A stretch of DNA of 64,000 nucleotides from Syngnathus acus (taxonomy: Eukaryota; Chordata; Actinopteri; Syngnathiformes; Syngnathidae): NCBI RefSeq assembly GCF_901709675.1, contig NC_051099.1, positions 2,232,001 through 2,296,000 of the forward strand, given 5' to 3'. The notes beneath the pieces were generated by a model. That model worked only from the letters and a program-made list of their open reading frames with translations. It was not told the origin of the DNA and made no database searches. Position numbers and translations under genes: made by a program. Below, piece by piece: positions 1 through 18,200 of the stretch; the stretch's first letter is position 1, and each line of letters begins with the position of its first letter.

Positions 1-113
1 AGCTCATTTTAGGACCTATTTTTTACATTATTATTATAAGTAACTGTGCCAGAGAGATTTTTGTTTTGTCAGCTATGCTTTGATTCTGCAATGACCGTAT
101 TTTTCGACTTTAG

Positions 114-320
114 GTAACCGAGGTGAATCTCAACAACATGCTATGCCCGGCCGTGTCTGATCCCTTTTACGGACCTTGGTACCGTGTGTGGGCGGCGGGC
201 CACCAGACCCTTCTGACGCTAATCCACGGGAAGGTTCTGACACTACTCTCGCAACACACGGGCCCCGTGTGCAGACACCTGCTGGATTCGCTCCGACTGC
301 GCAGCAAGAAAGTCGAATGA
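114..320 (+). CDS. tmem164: Last coding exon of a TMEM164-like membrane protein (partial)
   Basis: An intron ends in a pyrimidine-rich tract and AG at 112-113. The exon then stays open for 68 codons to a TGA at 318-320. The peptide carries the stretch [17 protein letters not shown] and ends [10 protein letters not shown] read it as the C-terminus of TMEM164, a multi-pass membrane protein of the YwaF/TMEM164 family reported as an acyltransferase making ether phospholipids. The call rests on remembered similarity and on gene order: TMEM164 and AMMECR1 converge tail to tail in human Xq23, exactly as here. The rest of the gene lies left of the window. A different multi-pass membrane protein cannot be excluded. 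Confidence 0.65.
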   Translation, partial: VTEVNLNNMLCPAVSDPFYGPWYRVWAAGHQTLLTLIHGKVLTLLSQHTGPVCRHLLDSLRLRSKKVE

Positions 321-1400
321 AGCGCCGAATACGTGCGAGCCTTTCACTCTCGATGCCTTTTACGTTGCTTTTATTGACCATTTTCTAGTCCATCTTTTAC
401 CGTTTTAATGTTGTCCCCTGCATCGGTACACGACTTGCACGTACATTTGTTCAGACATATGCAGGAGATGTTCTCTCACGCTGCCTTTTTATTTTGGACC
501 CATCACAGATCTGCTGTTGTCCCTCTTTCACGTGGCGAATGCGCACTCATACTAGTCAATGTATTTGTATCAAGGTGTTTTTTTTGTTTGTTTGTTATGC
601 ACTGTAAATGTGAATTCAAGTCTATCTGGTTATCGTGGGAGGAGGGCCATCAATGTTGTCATGATTGATAGGAGAGTGTTTTGTGTTGAAAGGAAGAAGG
701 GAAAGTTATTTAAGTCAATGTATGTTTTCCCTTTTCCAGCCATCAAGTTATGTGATGAGAAGGGAACATTAAGTGTGTTGCTTAAGCGCACTCTTGTGGA
801 ATTTAGAAGGACATCGATCAAAAATGCGCAATTTTTAATTGATTATACTAATTGTGCAATGTTTTTGGATGAAATCCTACTGAATTCCAGTTCAAATGTT
901 TGGTCATTGTTGAGATGAATGAGGATTTGCAGGATTATTCCGCCAAGGAAGTTGCGCTTTTGTCGTCACGTACGTTTTGTCAGGAGAGATTTATTTGCCA
1001 TGGTGAAACTTGAATAGCGTGTTGCTCGATGCTCCTGTTGATATTCACGAGGACTTGTCGGAATCCTCCGCTAATACGAGACCAAATTATCCGATAATCA
1101 CTTTGGGTGATTTAGTAACGACGGAAAGAAATTTTTCTTCAGTCAGGTTACGTATCATTTCAAGTATGTGTGTGGGTTGCGTCATTGTAGCATATTATAG
1201 TACGCATATATTGTATACTTTGATGTAAAGAAGGGATGCTTTTCTACTCTTAAGGGATGATGTAGGTTCTTAATTAAAATTTACTTCGGTTGAGCAAGGT
1301 TTATGTGATGTTTTTTTTATTCTATACATTGACCCATTTTCTACTGCTCATCCTTTTTGAGGTCATGGAGAAATTAAAGCCTGGGTAAAAGGCAGATTAT
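321..1400 (+). other. 3' UTR of the tmem164-like gene with ATTAAA signal
   Basis: This is AT-rich sequence after the stop codon with no coding potential I can support. A variant polyadenylation signal ATTAAA lies at 1373-1378, so cleavage is expected near 1390-1410. The extent is inferred from that signal and from the opposing ammecr1 signal. Confidence 0.5.
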
Positions 1401-1439
1401 ATAAACATGGAGCATTTGAGCCGGGAAAAAACAACTACA

Positions 1440-4400
1440 CACACTGCTGAGTTGGCTTTTTTTATTGAATAATTTTAAAATGTAACAATGTTTAAAACTA
1501 CATTATCTTCACATCCACTGCTTACATACTCAGATAACCCGTCTATATAGTATATCTTTTCAATCACCCACCCCAACTCATTAGTTTTTGTTTTTTTGAT
1601 AGATTTTGTGTTTTCTTTTTTCCGTTTGGGATCTTTATCGTGATAAAAAAAATGCCCATTTCAAGTCTTATCACACTAACAGCAATTCAAGGAGAGGAGG
1701 AAGGTTCTAGCTCTACAGGGGTGGGATTTTTAGCTTTCCAGGTTCATGTTTTTTTTTCCATCAACAGTTTCAAGTTCCTAAAGCAGAGTAAAAATAAGAT
1801 TCCATAATCAAAATGACAAGAAATTAACATTGGTTTGAGGAGTTACACCAGGTAACCCTCCCAGCCCATCTGGCCACTGCAACTAAAAAAAGTTCATTTT
1901 GTACAGTGACACATCTTAAAGTCAGTGTCTCAAATATTCAGAAGATAGAAAACCACTAAAATAATTTTGAAACTAGATTCAAAATATTCTTTTGAAAAGA
2001 ACTTTTGATGTACAAAAACAGTCTTTTTTTTCTTTTCTTTTTTTTTTTTTTTTTTAAATATCACATGGTAAAAAGTTTCAAACAAGTTTATTGTAGTTCT
2101 TATTTTGTCATTATTCTTTTTTCTTTTCATCTACTCATCTACTGTATCAGTGCGATTGTACACCAGTGCAGCTACTGGGTCCAGAGTAAAGAAAAGAGGG
2201 TTTTTCATTTTTAATGGCATCAAAATTAAGAAAAACAAAATCCATCTTTTATACAAAGTGTAACTGCTGGTCTTGTGGGAAACAGAAAAAAAAATATAAA
2301 CCCATAAAGCTATGAGGCACACCATGGGAGGTTTTTTTTTTTTTTTTTTTTTTTTTGAATAAGAGCAATAATAATAATAAAAGTAACAAATTTGCAACCA
2401 TTTTAGACCATCCCTTGATGCCATGAATGGCTTCAGAGATATTTTCAATGAAAAGTCATTGAACCTCGGTTGCTTAACAAGTCCAGACAGTTGAGAGATC
2501 GATATACACACACACGCAGACGCACAAACGAATGTTTTTTTTTTTCTTTCTGTCAACTGCAGATGTCTTTTTGAAAGGACAAGAAGTCGGACTAAATGAG
2601 CAGCATTTTGGACATGGCCGCTAGCATCTTTGGTTCAGTCAAACAAAACAGGTGAACGTAGCCTCCAGCATTCTGCCGCCAAACGGAAAAAGCTGAAGCC
2701 TCACAACTGCTACAACAAAACCACACAATAAGAAAGTCCAATTTCCTATGAGGCATGGATGCTTCGAAAATGTCAGTACATAAGCGCTGTGTTCAAAGTA
2801 AAACTCTTGCTTGGTTTGAATATCAGGACTTGTCATTTCACAATTCAGCCGCTAGATAACAGATGAACAGACTTAGGCCATGAGGCTGGGCCATGGTGTG
2901 CCTAACATGTGACTTCTTGGCCTTTCAAACGGGCACCTACGTTGACACGGGAAAGGGGGACAACGACAAAAAAATAAAAATACCTGTTGAACAGATCTGC
3001 ATATTTCAAGGAGAGTAAAGGTAACACATGTAAGATTCTCTCACAACAGATCTCAGTTGAATGCTAACAGTACATTCTATAGTCTGCTGCTGGGAATCAT
3101 CCCGCTTCATTATATGTGAAGGAATATTTCTTTTCCCATAGGGAACTCATCCCAATAGTCACCCACAATGGATTTGATGAAAGCAGAGGGGCTACGTTAG
3201 TTTTTTTTTTTTTTCTTCCTTCAATGTTAAAATGTGCCACATTTCGCAGCAATATACGTTAGAGAAAATCTTACATGTAACATCTTTTTTTTATTTTTTT
3301 TTTTTAAAGTATGATATGATCGATGAGTCCGCATGACCAGTCACGAGCTGTGACCACCCCAATATGAGGTCTGATAGCACCATATTTGTCTATTAACGCT
3401 CTCAACGGTTCATAAGAGTGTCCAAGCATAATATATACTGTATATCATGGAGAAAACCATAGGTCTCATACTCATACATACGTACATGCAACTAAACACA
3501 TTGCATGTGTATACAAAGACAAATATCTTAAAGAGCATGGTCAATTTGGTTTTGCAGCAGATCATTTCTGGTTGTGCTGTGATTAAATGGCACAGGAGAC
3601 TGATGCTCAGTTGAACCTATCAACTGTTCTCTCTGTGGTATGACCTTCCAGAAAAAAGAAAAAAAAAAAAAAAAGGGGTGGAGCGGGGGTTGGCTATGAA
3701 CAACATTGACAATCAACCAAAGCAGTGGTGCCATGATTGGGACAAGGGAAGTCCAAACCACAGGGTGTGTTGGGAGGGGGTGGGGCAAACAAATAAAAAT
3801 AAAATAAAAAAGCATCCTCTCCTGTTCCATTTGCTGTTAACGCATTCATTTAAGGCAACACAACTTTAAACGTCATTTCAGGTGAGCTGTGGATGGAGTG
3901 CTGAAAGCCCTTGACGTTTTGTTTTTTTTGCATAAAGAAAAGAAGTGAACCTGCCAGTTGGTAAAAGGCTGTTATAAAAGATGTTGGTCAAGTAACGAGG
4001 ACCTCTCTCAAAAAAAAAAATTCCAGTCTGTTAAAACAAAACGAGCATTCTTCAACGTGATATATAAGCCCCGCCCGCCACCCCGGTGTGCCTACGTAGA
4101 AATGCAACTCGCCACCAAACAGGAAATGTCTTCTCGGATTTATTTATCCGTTCTTCCTAATTCTATTTTGTGTGTATGTACATAGTTGACAAAACAGAGC
4201 ACTTCCTGTGTCCAATCTAAACGACACCTCTCAAAATCAGGTAATATGTTGTGAACGTAGCTCGCATCAGAATAGGGAGGCCATGTTTCTAACGGAACGC
4301 AAACGACACACAAGACATGACGACGAGGACACGTGGTGAGTGTGTCATGGGGAGAATATGGCTTTTTTCAATTTCCCTGTCACATGCCTCCCTACCGGTA

Positions 4401-5134
4401 AACACACACTGTGGTCTCTGGATCCCGCTTCTATTGCTCACAAACGACACATTTGTCACCACCACAAAACATAAAAATAACACAGTTGGATCCGATGTCT
4501 AATTCACTTCGAGGGACCGTGAATGTCCACACCCACAACGCACAAAGAGCTCAAGCGAGGAGTGCAGCCGCTCAGAAGACATGACTGTTATGGATAGTTA
4601 AAAACTACCAGTTGACTAAGCTAATACAACCTAAGTCGTAATATTTTTTTTTTTTTTTTTTGAGAGGGATCAAAGTAGAGACGACATGGCCTTTGAGACT
4701 AACAGTGACCCTGCTACATGGTTTAGGTTCGGGCAAACGAGAAAATGATTACATGTAAAATAGTAGCAAAGCCCAAATAATATATAAACGCGGGGTTAAA
4801 GAGGCGCCCTTCCATCCACAGAATCAAACGCCTTTGCTGGGCAGACATGATGATAATAATAAAGGTTAAAAATGTTAAGAATACAAACAAAAGGCTTTGT
4901 ATGCTGCAAATACCACAGGCGAAGAAAAACAACGAAAAAGATGGTGAATTCCTTGCCGTTAACCGAGTGACCGTTGCCAAGTCGGCGACGTCTTGGGAGA
5001 CAGCCGGCCGGCGTGGCAACGGAAACTATCATCATAAAATGGTACAGTAGTAGAAATAGCTAGACCAGGAGGGGGCGGGCTCTCCTGGGAAAAGGTCCGC
5101 GGAGAGGTCTAATGATTGGTCATGCGGCTCGCTG
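1440..5134 (-). other. Long 3' UTR of ammecr1
   Basis: About 3.7 kb of non-coding sequence follows the ammecr1 stop codon on the minus strand. It contains many T runs on the plus strand (for example 2037-2056, 2330-2356 and 4643-4661), which read as A runs in the transcript. On the minus strand AATAAA is present (TTTATT at 1461-1466), placing cleavage near 1440. AMMECR1 in mammals also has a multi-kilobase 3' UTR. No other gene is visible here. Confidence 0.5.
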
Positions 5135-9414
<4,280 letters not shown>

Positions 9415-11820
9415 CTTGGAACAATCTGCACCTACACACCGCTTCCGACCCATAACCGTCACCGCGGGAAGGGTGGGGGGGGGACGCCGACCACACGTAC
9501 AAATCCCACTGCGTTGAGACGTATGGCGGACGATTCCCTACTCCACTGTCACGCCGATGCTGTTGTTTTTTTTTTTTTTTTTTTGTTCTCTCTAAGTCGA
9601 ACGTCCAAATGGGCGATGTGATGAAAAGACTGCAGCGTCACCCTAGCACTGCTTTAACTCTGCGTGACTTTACACAGCGATAGCAAAGCAAGCATTTTTT
9701 CCATATCGGTTTGCTTCGAGCCCCAGCAGCAATACAGTCAACACGAAACCCTCCGAGGCTGTCAAGTCAGTTGTCAACAAGCATCGAAGTTCAGGCCGCG
9801 TTTGACAGGAGCCGGGCCGTCCAGGTGTCAAGCAGACAAGCAGTGGAGCCCCACAGCAAACCTCTTCAACCGGAAACCTGGAGCTCAAGTACGCCGTACC
9901 CATAAAGCTTCAGCAGCGATTGCGCACAGTATCATGGACGCTCATTCCCTTTCCGCCAGCTTGTTTGCTAGTGCCCGCACAACTTCTAATTACACAACAC
10001 TTTGCTGGGATTCCAGACGCTGGGACCACGCAGACTAAAATGGCATCTGTCAATGCGGGGCTGCCGTGGCACAATGGACCGCGTCGGCGCAGTGCAAGAC
10101 ATTTCAGGAACATTAGCGCTCAGTTTGCACCTGCATCACAGTCTGCTCTTGGACCTGACTCAACACAACCCCAAATATCAAACGTCGAGCGGAAAGTTTG
10201 CGCTAAAGCTTTGTCTAAAGGCTGTCATCCGTTTGAGTGGGCACATAACGAAGCGCATTCTCGTCCTTGAGCCGTGAGAAATCCTCGCTGCGCACCCGTC
10301 TCTCGGTTGCTACCATTCGGTGCCGTTCGGGTAAGAGAGCCCCTGTGATCGCTCTGTGGGCACAGGCGTCGGTGTCGTTGGCACGACTGAACCGGATTCA
10401 GGAAAACAGCTTGCGTCTCCCTCGCTACGCAGAGTGCGCAAAGTTTTGCTTTTTTTTAATATGGGGGGGAGTGGCGAGTTTGTGAACGCGCGTTCCTCAA
10501 AACGGCGCGCGCACTTGACTCCCGTGCACGTCGTCAAGCGCGTGCCTTCAGCGTTTCCCATCCTTTTATTGACACTCATTTTAAATTAAATAAAAATCTC
10601 AGCGCACCCCAGCATTAATAATAGAAAATACCAAAAATATATCGAATTAATGATGATCTCATCTCAGTTTACTCACAAATCCATTTAATGTGAAAATTAC
10701 ATTTACACATTGCTTCTTCAGCTGAGTTATTTTTGAGCGTGTCTTCTCCCGTGACCATGAAGGGCTTCCTGCCATGTCACATTTTCAGTGCATGACCTCT
10801 CCAGTATCAGATGCTCGGCAGCATGCTGTTCATAAAAGTCAGGCATTCAATTACAGTGTTTAGCGCATCATATAAGGTATGTCACTGAAGAATCACTAAT
10901 GCGCTCTCATCATTCTCACCATGTGGGAATATGACTTCATTGTTGGTCAGACGGAGCTAAAAAATATCTACTTAGAGTGAATAATGCTGCAGGTCCCGAC
11001 ACAAGGTCATGACAGCGCTCTAATGACTCGTTTCATGATCATAATCCTCAAGAGTAACACGCACTGGAGCAGCGGTAAAGCCAATGCTGTGTCATCCATC
11101 ACTGTGAAGATGGAATTACAGAACATGATAAAAGTAGAACATAAACGTAGCCGTTTGTGATGTCTGGTTGTCTTGCATGTAAAACTGTTTTCTGTTCAGA
11201 GACCTTGTCTTCAATTTGACTGGACTCAGCTGTTTTTGCCTCTGGCTTCCAGTGTAGTGACCTTTTTCTTCCAGCCAGAACAGAGTCACTTCCCATTTTT
11301 CATGGTAGGCTGAAAAGCCATTTCATCAAGAGGGATGATTTGTCACCCACTCACTTTCTAACAGATCTTTCGCCTCTGTTTGCACTTGCATATATCTTGA
11401 GAAAAAAAATCCTTTCTTAGCACATCTATCCTAAGGATAAATGGGACCTGAAAAGACTAGAATGCCCACCACCTGAATTACTTTGCTCTAAATGTATTCT
11501 GCATCCTTCTTTGCCCTTTTTGTTAAAAACAAGATGTTTACGCTCCAACTGGCCCTAGATTGTATGTTTGAATTGTTCATCATAATAACAAATACTTGTT
11601 GTTTTTAAAAATATTCAATAAAAGAAAAGACCAAGACTGTAAAATGTGTGAATGTGTCCAGACAGATCTTTTCCTTTTCTTTTGTAAGTGATGCTGAGGT
11701 TGACCAAAGTAACAAGCCTTTTTTTAGAAGGTTTTTTTTACTCGTATAGGATTAGAAAGTACACAAATGTAGAGTAGCTACTTTGTGTGTTGGGTGATGA
11801 CACCATTTGACCGCTAGTCG
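9415..11820. other. CpG-rich ammecr1 5' region and ammecr1-kif4 intergenic spacer
   Basis: The stretch from about 9.1 to 10.55 kb is GC- and CpG-rich, with clusters such as GCGCGCGCAC near 10506. That fits a CpG-island promoter for ammecr1 firing leftward. It holds long accidental open frames on both strands, but none has a recognisable domain. From 10.6 to 11.8 kb the DNA turns AT-rich. A lone AATAAA occurs near 11618 with no gene attached. I recognise no other gene here. Confidence 0.5.
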
Positions 11821-11949
11821 TCAGTCGTGAGGCCAAACAACACTGACCAACGACGAAGAAAAAAGGAGGCGGAGCTAGACATTTGAAATCCGCGGTAAAC
11901 TGAAACAACGTCTGTTTAAGTTTGGCTGTGTCGCGACACGAATAGAAAG
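11820..11949 (+). promoter_or_regulatory. Putative kif4 promoter and non-coding first exon
   Basis: A donor AAAG|GTAATG at 11949/11950 closes a likely 5' UTR exon that joins the exon starting at 12222, ten bases before the kif4 ATG. Just upstream are TTTGAA (11882-11887), matching the cell-cycle homology region core, and CCGCGG (11890-11895), resembling a CDE. Such CDE/CHR pairs mark DREAM/MuvB-controlled G2/M genes, and mammalian KIF4A is one. Here the order and orientation differ from the usual CDE, 4-nt spacer, CHR. Confidence 0.4.
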
Positions 11950-12231
11950 GTAATGCTTTTATTTTCCTTTTAGTAACATCATCGCAAAAAAACTGCTACG
12001 ACTTGTATTTCCGTTCTCGCTACTTTCCAGATGTATTTTTTTTATTTTATGGCTGATATAATTGGTTTTGTTTCTTCCGATATATGCCATCCTTATGTTG
12101 CTGACGTTATGCAGCACGTCTCGCGAGGGCTTCAACGAGAAATCGATGTAGAAGTTTTTGGCATCTCAGCCGTTGTAAAATGATTTCCTAGCTTAATTAC
12201 CTGTTGCATCTTTTGAAATAGCGTTTCTACC

Positions 12232-15200
12232 ATGACCAACGAGGATGCGAAGGTTATACCAGTACGGGTCGCCTTGCGCTGTCGTCCTTTAGTGTCAAAA
12301 GAACTCGATGAGGGATGTCAGAGCTGCCTTACCTTCGTCCCAGGAGAACCACAGGTCTGTATTCTAAATTATACATTTCCTTTTTGGTGGTAAAGTAACA
12401 TGCCTGGCTTGTTATAATGAGTAGAAAATGCTTTTCTGGGTTCTCTTAACAGGCTTAGCACATTCAGTTTGATGCTGGAGTTTGTTTTAGAACAGAAAAT
12501 GACAAGGTGATTTTATGTTCGTCAGAATTTAGTGATACTCTTTGGACATCTGCTTTTTCCTCATGTGACTGACTACAACAAATGTCTTTCTATGTTGATA
12601 ATGCCAGAAGGGTGCTATTTGGAACAACACATTTTCATTTTCAGTATCAATTCATTTGAAACACGCTTTGCTACAAAATGCAGTTTTGCTTATAAACAAA
12701 ATCAAAATACATTTGCGAGAAGAGAGATTTGTTCTCTTTTGCACAGAACCCATACTGGACACAGGACCTTGAGTCAAAAACTGAGATCCAAAGCCTAAAG
12801 TTCAAATGTCTTTCTTTCAGTTGGTGGTCGGCACAGAAAAGACGTTCACGTACGACTATGTATTTGATCCCACTGTAGAGCAGGAAGAGGTCTTCACTAC
12901 TGCAGTGTCACCTTTATTACATGGGCTATTCAAAGGTAGCTGTGTCTTTTAAAAAAGAAATAAATAAAAGACCAATTTAGCCACGAGACTCACAGTCATG
13001 TGTTTTTTTTTGTGTTTTTTTTTTTGTAGGTTACCATGCCACAGTTATTGCATACGGACAGACCGGGTCTGGAAAGACTTTTTCCATGGGGGGAGCATAC
13101 ACATCTGCTCAAGAGAATGATCCCACTGTTGGTGTTATTCCACGAGTTATCAGGAGTATCTTTGAAGAAAAGGAAAAGAGTACAGACTGTGACTTCAAGA
13201 TGAGAGTATCATATCTGGAGGTTGTATGACCTTTTTTTTTTTCCCCCCCTTTCATTGGCTTTGGGATAAACAAATGACACAGTTCTTTTTTTTATTTTTA
13301 TCACAGCTCTACAATGAGGATGTTTTGGATTTATTGTGTACCGCTAAAGATAAAACAGTTGTGAGCATTAGGGAAGACCCCAAAGAAGGTATTAAGGTAA
13401 ATGTTGCACCAATTGTAACAAATGATCTATATGATTTGTTTTTGTCTGAAAGTCCCATCTTTAATGTCCTTTTTCAGATTGTGGGGTTAACTGAGAAGAA
13501 GGTGGTCTCTGCTCAAGAGATGGTGAGCTGCCTGGAGCTGGGCAACTCGGCTCGCACCGTGGGCTCCACAGCGATGAACGCTGCCTCGTCACGCTCACAT
13601 GCCATCTTTACCATCACGCTGGATCAACGCAAAGGGAAAGACAAGTCCGTGTCATTGTTGCTTATGTTTAGCCGTTTGGGGGGGGTCTTGAATATTTGAG
13701 ACAGCCTTCTCATCTTTTTTTTTATTCTTTGCAGAATGGACTCAGTTGTTTCCAAACTGCACCTTGTGGATTTGGCTGGCTCAGAAAGGCAGAAAAAAAC
13801 CAAAGCAGAGGGGGATCGCTTAAAGGAAGGTACAGCACACCTCGAAGCGTCTGCCGCGCATAACCTTGAATTTGACATTGACCTGAAATGGCGCTGCCCT
13901 CAGAGTGTGTCCCCAATAACATTGTCATCCTCAGGCATCAGCATCAATAAAGGACTTTTGGCTTTGGGTAATGTGATCAGTGCCTTGGGGGATGAAAGTA
14001 AGAAAAACGCCTTTGTCCCTTACCGAGACTCCAAACTCACTCGCCTGTTGCAAGGTAGGCTTGAATTTATTTTGAGGTGAGCTTCAGAAAGCATCCTCCC
14101 TTCGAGGACCTTCACATCTCTAGGCAAATAATATTTAGGACAAACCGTGTGTAATGCCTGTTGGCTTAGTTGAAACTATATTTCATCTTCTTTCATCAGT
14201 AGTTTTTCCTCCTAACAAGTGAAATACTTGACTCAGCTATTTTCTTTCAAATGTTTTTTCAAATTGACATAATTATCAATGGCTTGTAGCCTATAGTGCA
14301 TCGATATAAATAACCAAGTTATTGTGCATCGACAGATTCTCTCGGAGGCAACAGTCACACATTGATGATAGCATGCATCAGTCCTGCGGACACGAACCTG
14401 GACGAGACTATCAACACGCTGCGATACGCTGACCGAGCTCGGCAAATCAAAAACAAGCCTGTGGTCAACGTGGACCCCAAAGTGGCAGAGATGAACCGTT
14501 TAAAGCAGCAGGTGCATAGAAAGTGACACAAGTGTCTTTTATTTGGCTGACGTTTAAACGTGCGTGTGAGTCCTGACACTCCTTGCGTCCCACAGGTTCA
14601 GGAGTTGCAGGTGATGCTTCTTCATGCTCGTGGAGGAGTGGCCCCAGCGCTCTCTGGGAATGAAAAAAGGTTGTTGGAACAGAACCGCACTCTGCAGGAG
14701 CAGAATACTAAATTGAGCAAGGAGCTGAGTGAGACTGTCGGACAAACGGCTCTCATGTTTGAGAAGATAATTACGGTGAGTTTAAAAAGTTGCCGACTGA
14801 CAGGTCGTTGCAGTGAATGTGCTTAAAACATGAATCTTATTTATTTTTGTCATTCTTATCGTTTGTTCCGTTTTGTTGTAGACGGAGCACGTCAACGAGA
14901 AACTTCGAGGCAAACTGGAACAACTGCAGCGCCATGCAGCGTAAGCTTTTCATTCTCCTCTTCAAATGCGGACTCTTAATATGAAATGAACTTGTTTTGT
15001 GAAATTCATTTTACGGTGTCTCACGGGTGCTTGTGGATTTTATTACAGTTGCAGAATCGACCTTGAGAAAGTATTGGAGACACTACAGGATCAGGAGTTG
15101 AAGGAGAACGTTGAAGTGATGAAGAACCTTCAAGAAGTTATCTTAGAGATCAAGGTATGAAAATCACCAGTGACTAAAAAATATTGAGGCTTTTAGGATT

Positions 15201-18200
15201 CTCTAGTTCAATCTGTGAATTGAAGGAAATCAAACAGAATGAGGAATGAACACGCTCTTCCGATGAGCTTGGTAGCGAGGGTATGATTTTTTGATTTTTT
15301 CTAACAGCGTGAGAGTGCAGGCATTGCCGCCTCTATCGATGCCATGGCTGCAGGAGAGGATAAGCAGTACAATGAAGTCGATGACCACCCAGTCGTAAGT
15401 AGTTTTTTTTTTTTGGTCTCCCTTTCCTCCCCATGAACATTGTGTTTCCCTTCTGTCCCGTTAGGAAAGCGAAAGCAATGCCACTGCGAGCAATGACTCG
15501 CAAGATGGCTTTACAGCCCGCCATGCGCTGCAGCAGGCCCAAATGTCCAAAGAGCTGATCGAGCTGAACAAGGTGTTAGGTTTGAAGGAGGCCTTGGTTA
15601 AGAAGATGTGCCAGAACGACAGCCAGCTGGAGTCGGTGCAGTCGGAGCAGCAGGTGAGAGAAGTCAATCTGGCAGTGGTGTCATGGCAGGCATTCATCAT
15701 TTTCTCATTTGATCTCTTAGCTAAACTTGCAGGATCTGCAGATGGCGGTAAACTCATTGCAACAGGAGAAACAAGAGCTCGTTTTGGAACTTCAGTCTGC
15801 CAAGAAAGGCAAAAACCACGCCAAGTACGCTCCTTGGGCAAAGGCTTGACATTTCCACAATTCCTTCAGAAGCCACTCATCCATCTTCTTTACGCTTGCA
15901 GGCTGAGTGAACAGCGCCGGAAGCGTCTGCAGGAGTTGGAAGGCCAGCTGGTCGACATGAAGAAGCAGCTTCTTGAGCAGTCCAAAATGCTCAAACTCAA
16001 AGAGTCTTCTGTTCAGAAAGTTAGCAAGTTGATGCAGGAAATACAGGTACATGGAAATGACAGAATTTCTTTTTGGATGCAGTTGAGATCTGCAGTATAA
16101 GTGCACTTGTATTCTCATGTATGGAAAGCCGACATGTTTGGAAGGAACCCAAGGCTCGTGGTCTCAAAGTTAAAAATATCGACATGGATTGTCCCTGCAG
16201 GCGATGAAGTCCCAGCGTATTCAGCTAATGAAGCAGATGAGGGATGACTCTGAGAAATTCCGACTCTGGAAGAAGGAAAAGGACAGGGAGGTGATTCAGC
16301 TGAAAGAAAAGGTACAGTGCACGGGACACACTGCCCGAAATAATAATCGTCTGATTTGCAGCGCATTTTCAAAATGAATCACAACTTTTGACAGGATCGT
16401 AAACGTCAGTACGAGCTGCTTAGACTCGAGAGGGACTTTGAGAAACAGGCCAATGTCCTGCGTCGGAAAACAGAGGAGGTGAAGTTTGGTCTTTGCGTTC
16501 ACCCGACTCATTACTTGAATGTATTGAGCCGCACAAATTGAACAGCTGTTGAATGTTCTGACCCACAGGCTGCGGCGGCAAACAAGCGACTGAAAGTTGC
16601 TCTGCAGAAGAGAAGTGAAGTCGTAGAGAAACGCAAGGATTCTCACGGCAGAGGGACGGAGGGAGCTGCTGCAAGGGTGAAGGTAATATTTCCGCTCACA
16701 GTAGCTCTTCTCGCATGTGCACTTGTCATCATTAATGTCGTCAATGCAATTTGTGTCAGAATTTGTTTCTCAGCGAGGCCGAGGTTATGGTTAGCATAGC
16801 AGAGGCCCGGCGTCACCTCAATGACCTTCTGGAGGACAGGAAAGTCTTGGCTCAGGAGATAACGCAACTCAGGCAGCAGATTGATGCCGGGGAGAAACCA
16901 GCTGCCAAAATCAGGGTGAGTTTTTGTGGCTGGTGTCTTTAACGTTCATGTTACTTTTGTTCTGAAATCATCAAATGCCATTGCCAGGAAAGTCCGGAAC
17001 TCTCGTCATTTTAAGCGTGACAACAAATACTTTTTTTGTACCTGTGCCATCTTTCCGTAAAGCGCCGGACACTGCTGTTGTCCGAGTTGGAGAATCAGAG
17101 GGCGCTGGAGACACCTATGAACAAACAGCTGGAGAACTTGACGACAGAAATGGAACTCAGGTTAGTCAGACGGACTACAAAAATTGTTTGGGGGGTTTCG
17201 ATAGGTCATTGAACGCATGTAAACGTGCTCACTACTTGAACTTTCGGAGCAATTGCTGTTTATTATTTGAGCAGGAATGCCCAGATAGCTGACCTTCAGC
17301 AGAAGGTTCTTGCCGCAGACAGCGAGGGGCGTCTGAAACAGCGTATAGATGGCATCGTAAGCATTGTTGATGCCAAGTGTGCCATCCGAGTGCTGATGAC
17401 TGAGGTGAGGCTGGCTGCTTGGGTCCAGAACGGAAAACAAAGCATGCAGGCTGTACACGCCTGTCTCCAATGTCTTTGCATAATGAAGTCTCAAGTCAGA
17501 AATTCCATATTTGTCTTCTCAGCTGGTGTCAGCCAAGACAGCATCAGCCAAGCAAGAGAGTGAACTCCAACACGAGAAAGCCAACACGCACGAGTTAAAC
17601 AAACGTTTGGCTGACGAGCGAATATTGATGTCCAACATGGACATGGAGCATCAGCAGCAGCTTGTGGAATTAGAGCAGAGGCATCAAGACAAAGTATTCA
17701 TTCTCTACAGGTTTTACTTCGAGCTCGCTTTCCTTCTTCTACAGTGTGTACTTCCCTCCCTTACAGGTCCAGTGTCTCCTGAACCAGCTCCAGAGCAAAC
17801 CCATCGGTCAAGAGACTAATGACGGAAGCACAAGGGAGGAGGAGCTCCTACATCGCCTCAAACTTCAGGTTAGTCCTTGCACTGTTAAAAAGAAATGACT
17901 TCCCGATTAACGGGGTTCCTCGCCTTAGGATGAAGAGCTACAAAAACTGCGTGAGCTGTATGAGCAGAGTCGAAACCTGGCGTTGCAGTATAGTCAAGTA
18001 AGTGCAATATTTATTCCAGCCTCTTGTTACTAAGTAAATGATGCAAAAGAAAAAATGCTTCACTGGCACGGTCACTTTACATCTGCAGTGACACAAAGAG
18101 ACCACCAGGTGGTAATATATTGCAAAATTTGCTTAGGCTTGATTTTATTTCTAACCCTCATAAATAGGATTTTAGAAAAATCACTTCACTTGAAGAACCA

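Noticed and set aside
2131-2556. 141-codon minus-strand open frame in the ammecr1 3' UTR
   Set aside because: It is mostly Lys/Phe/Tyr from A and T runs, with no domain or splice structure.
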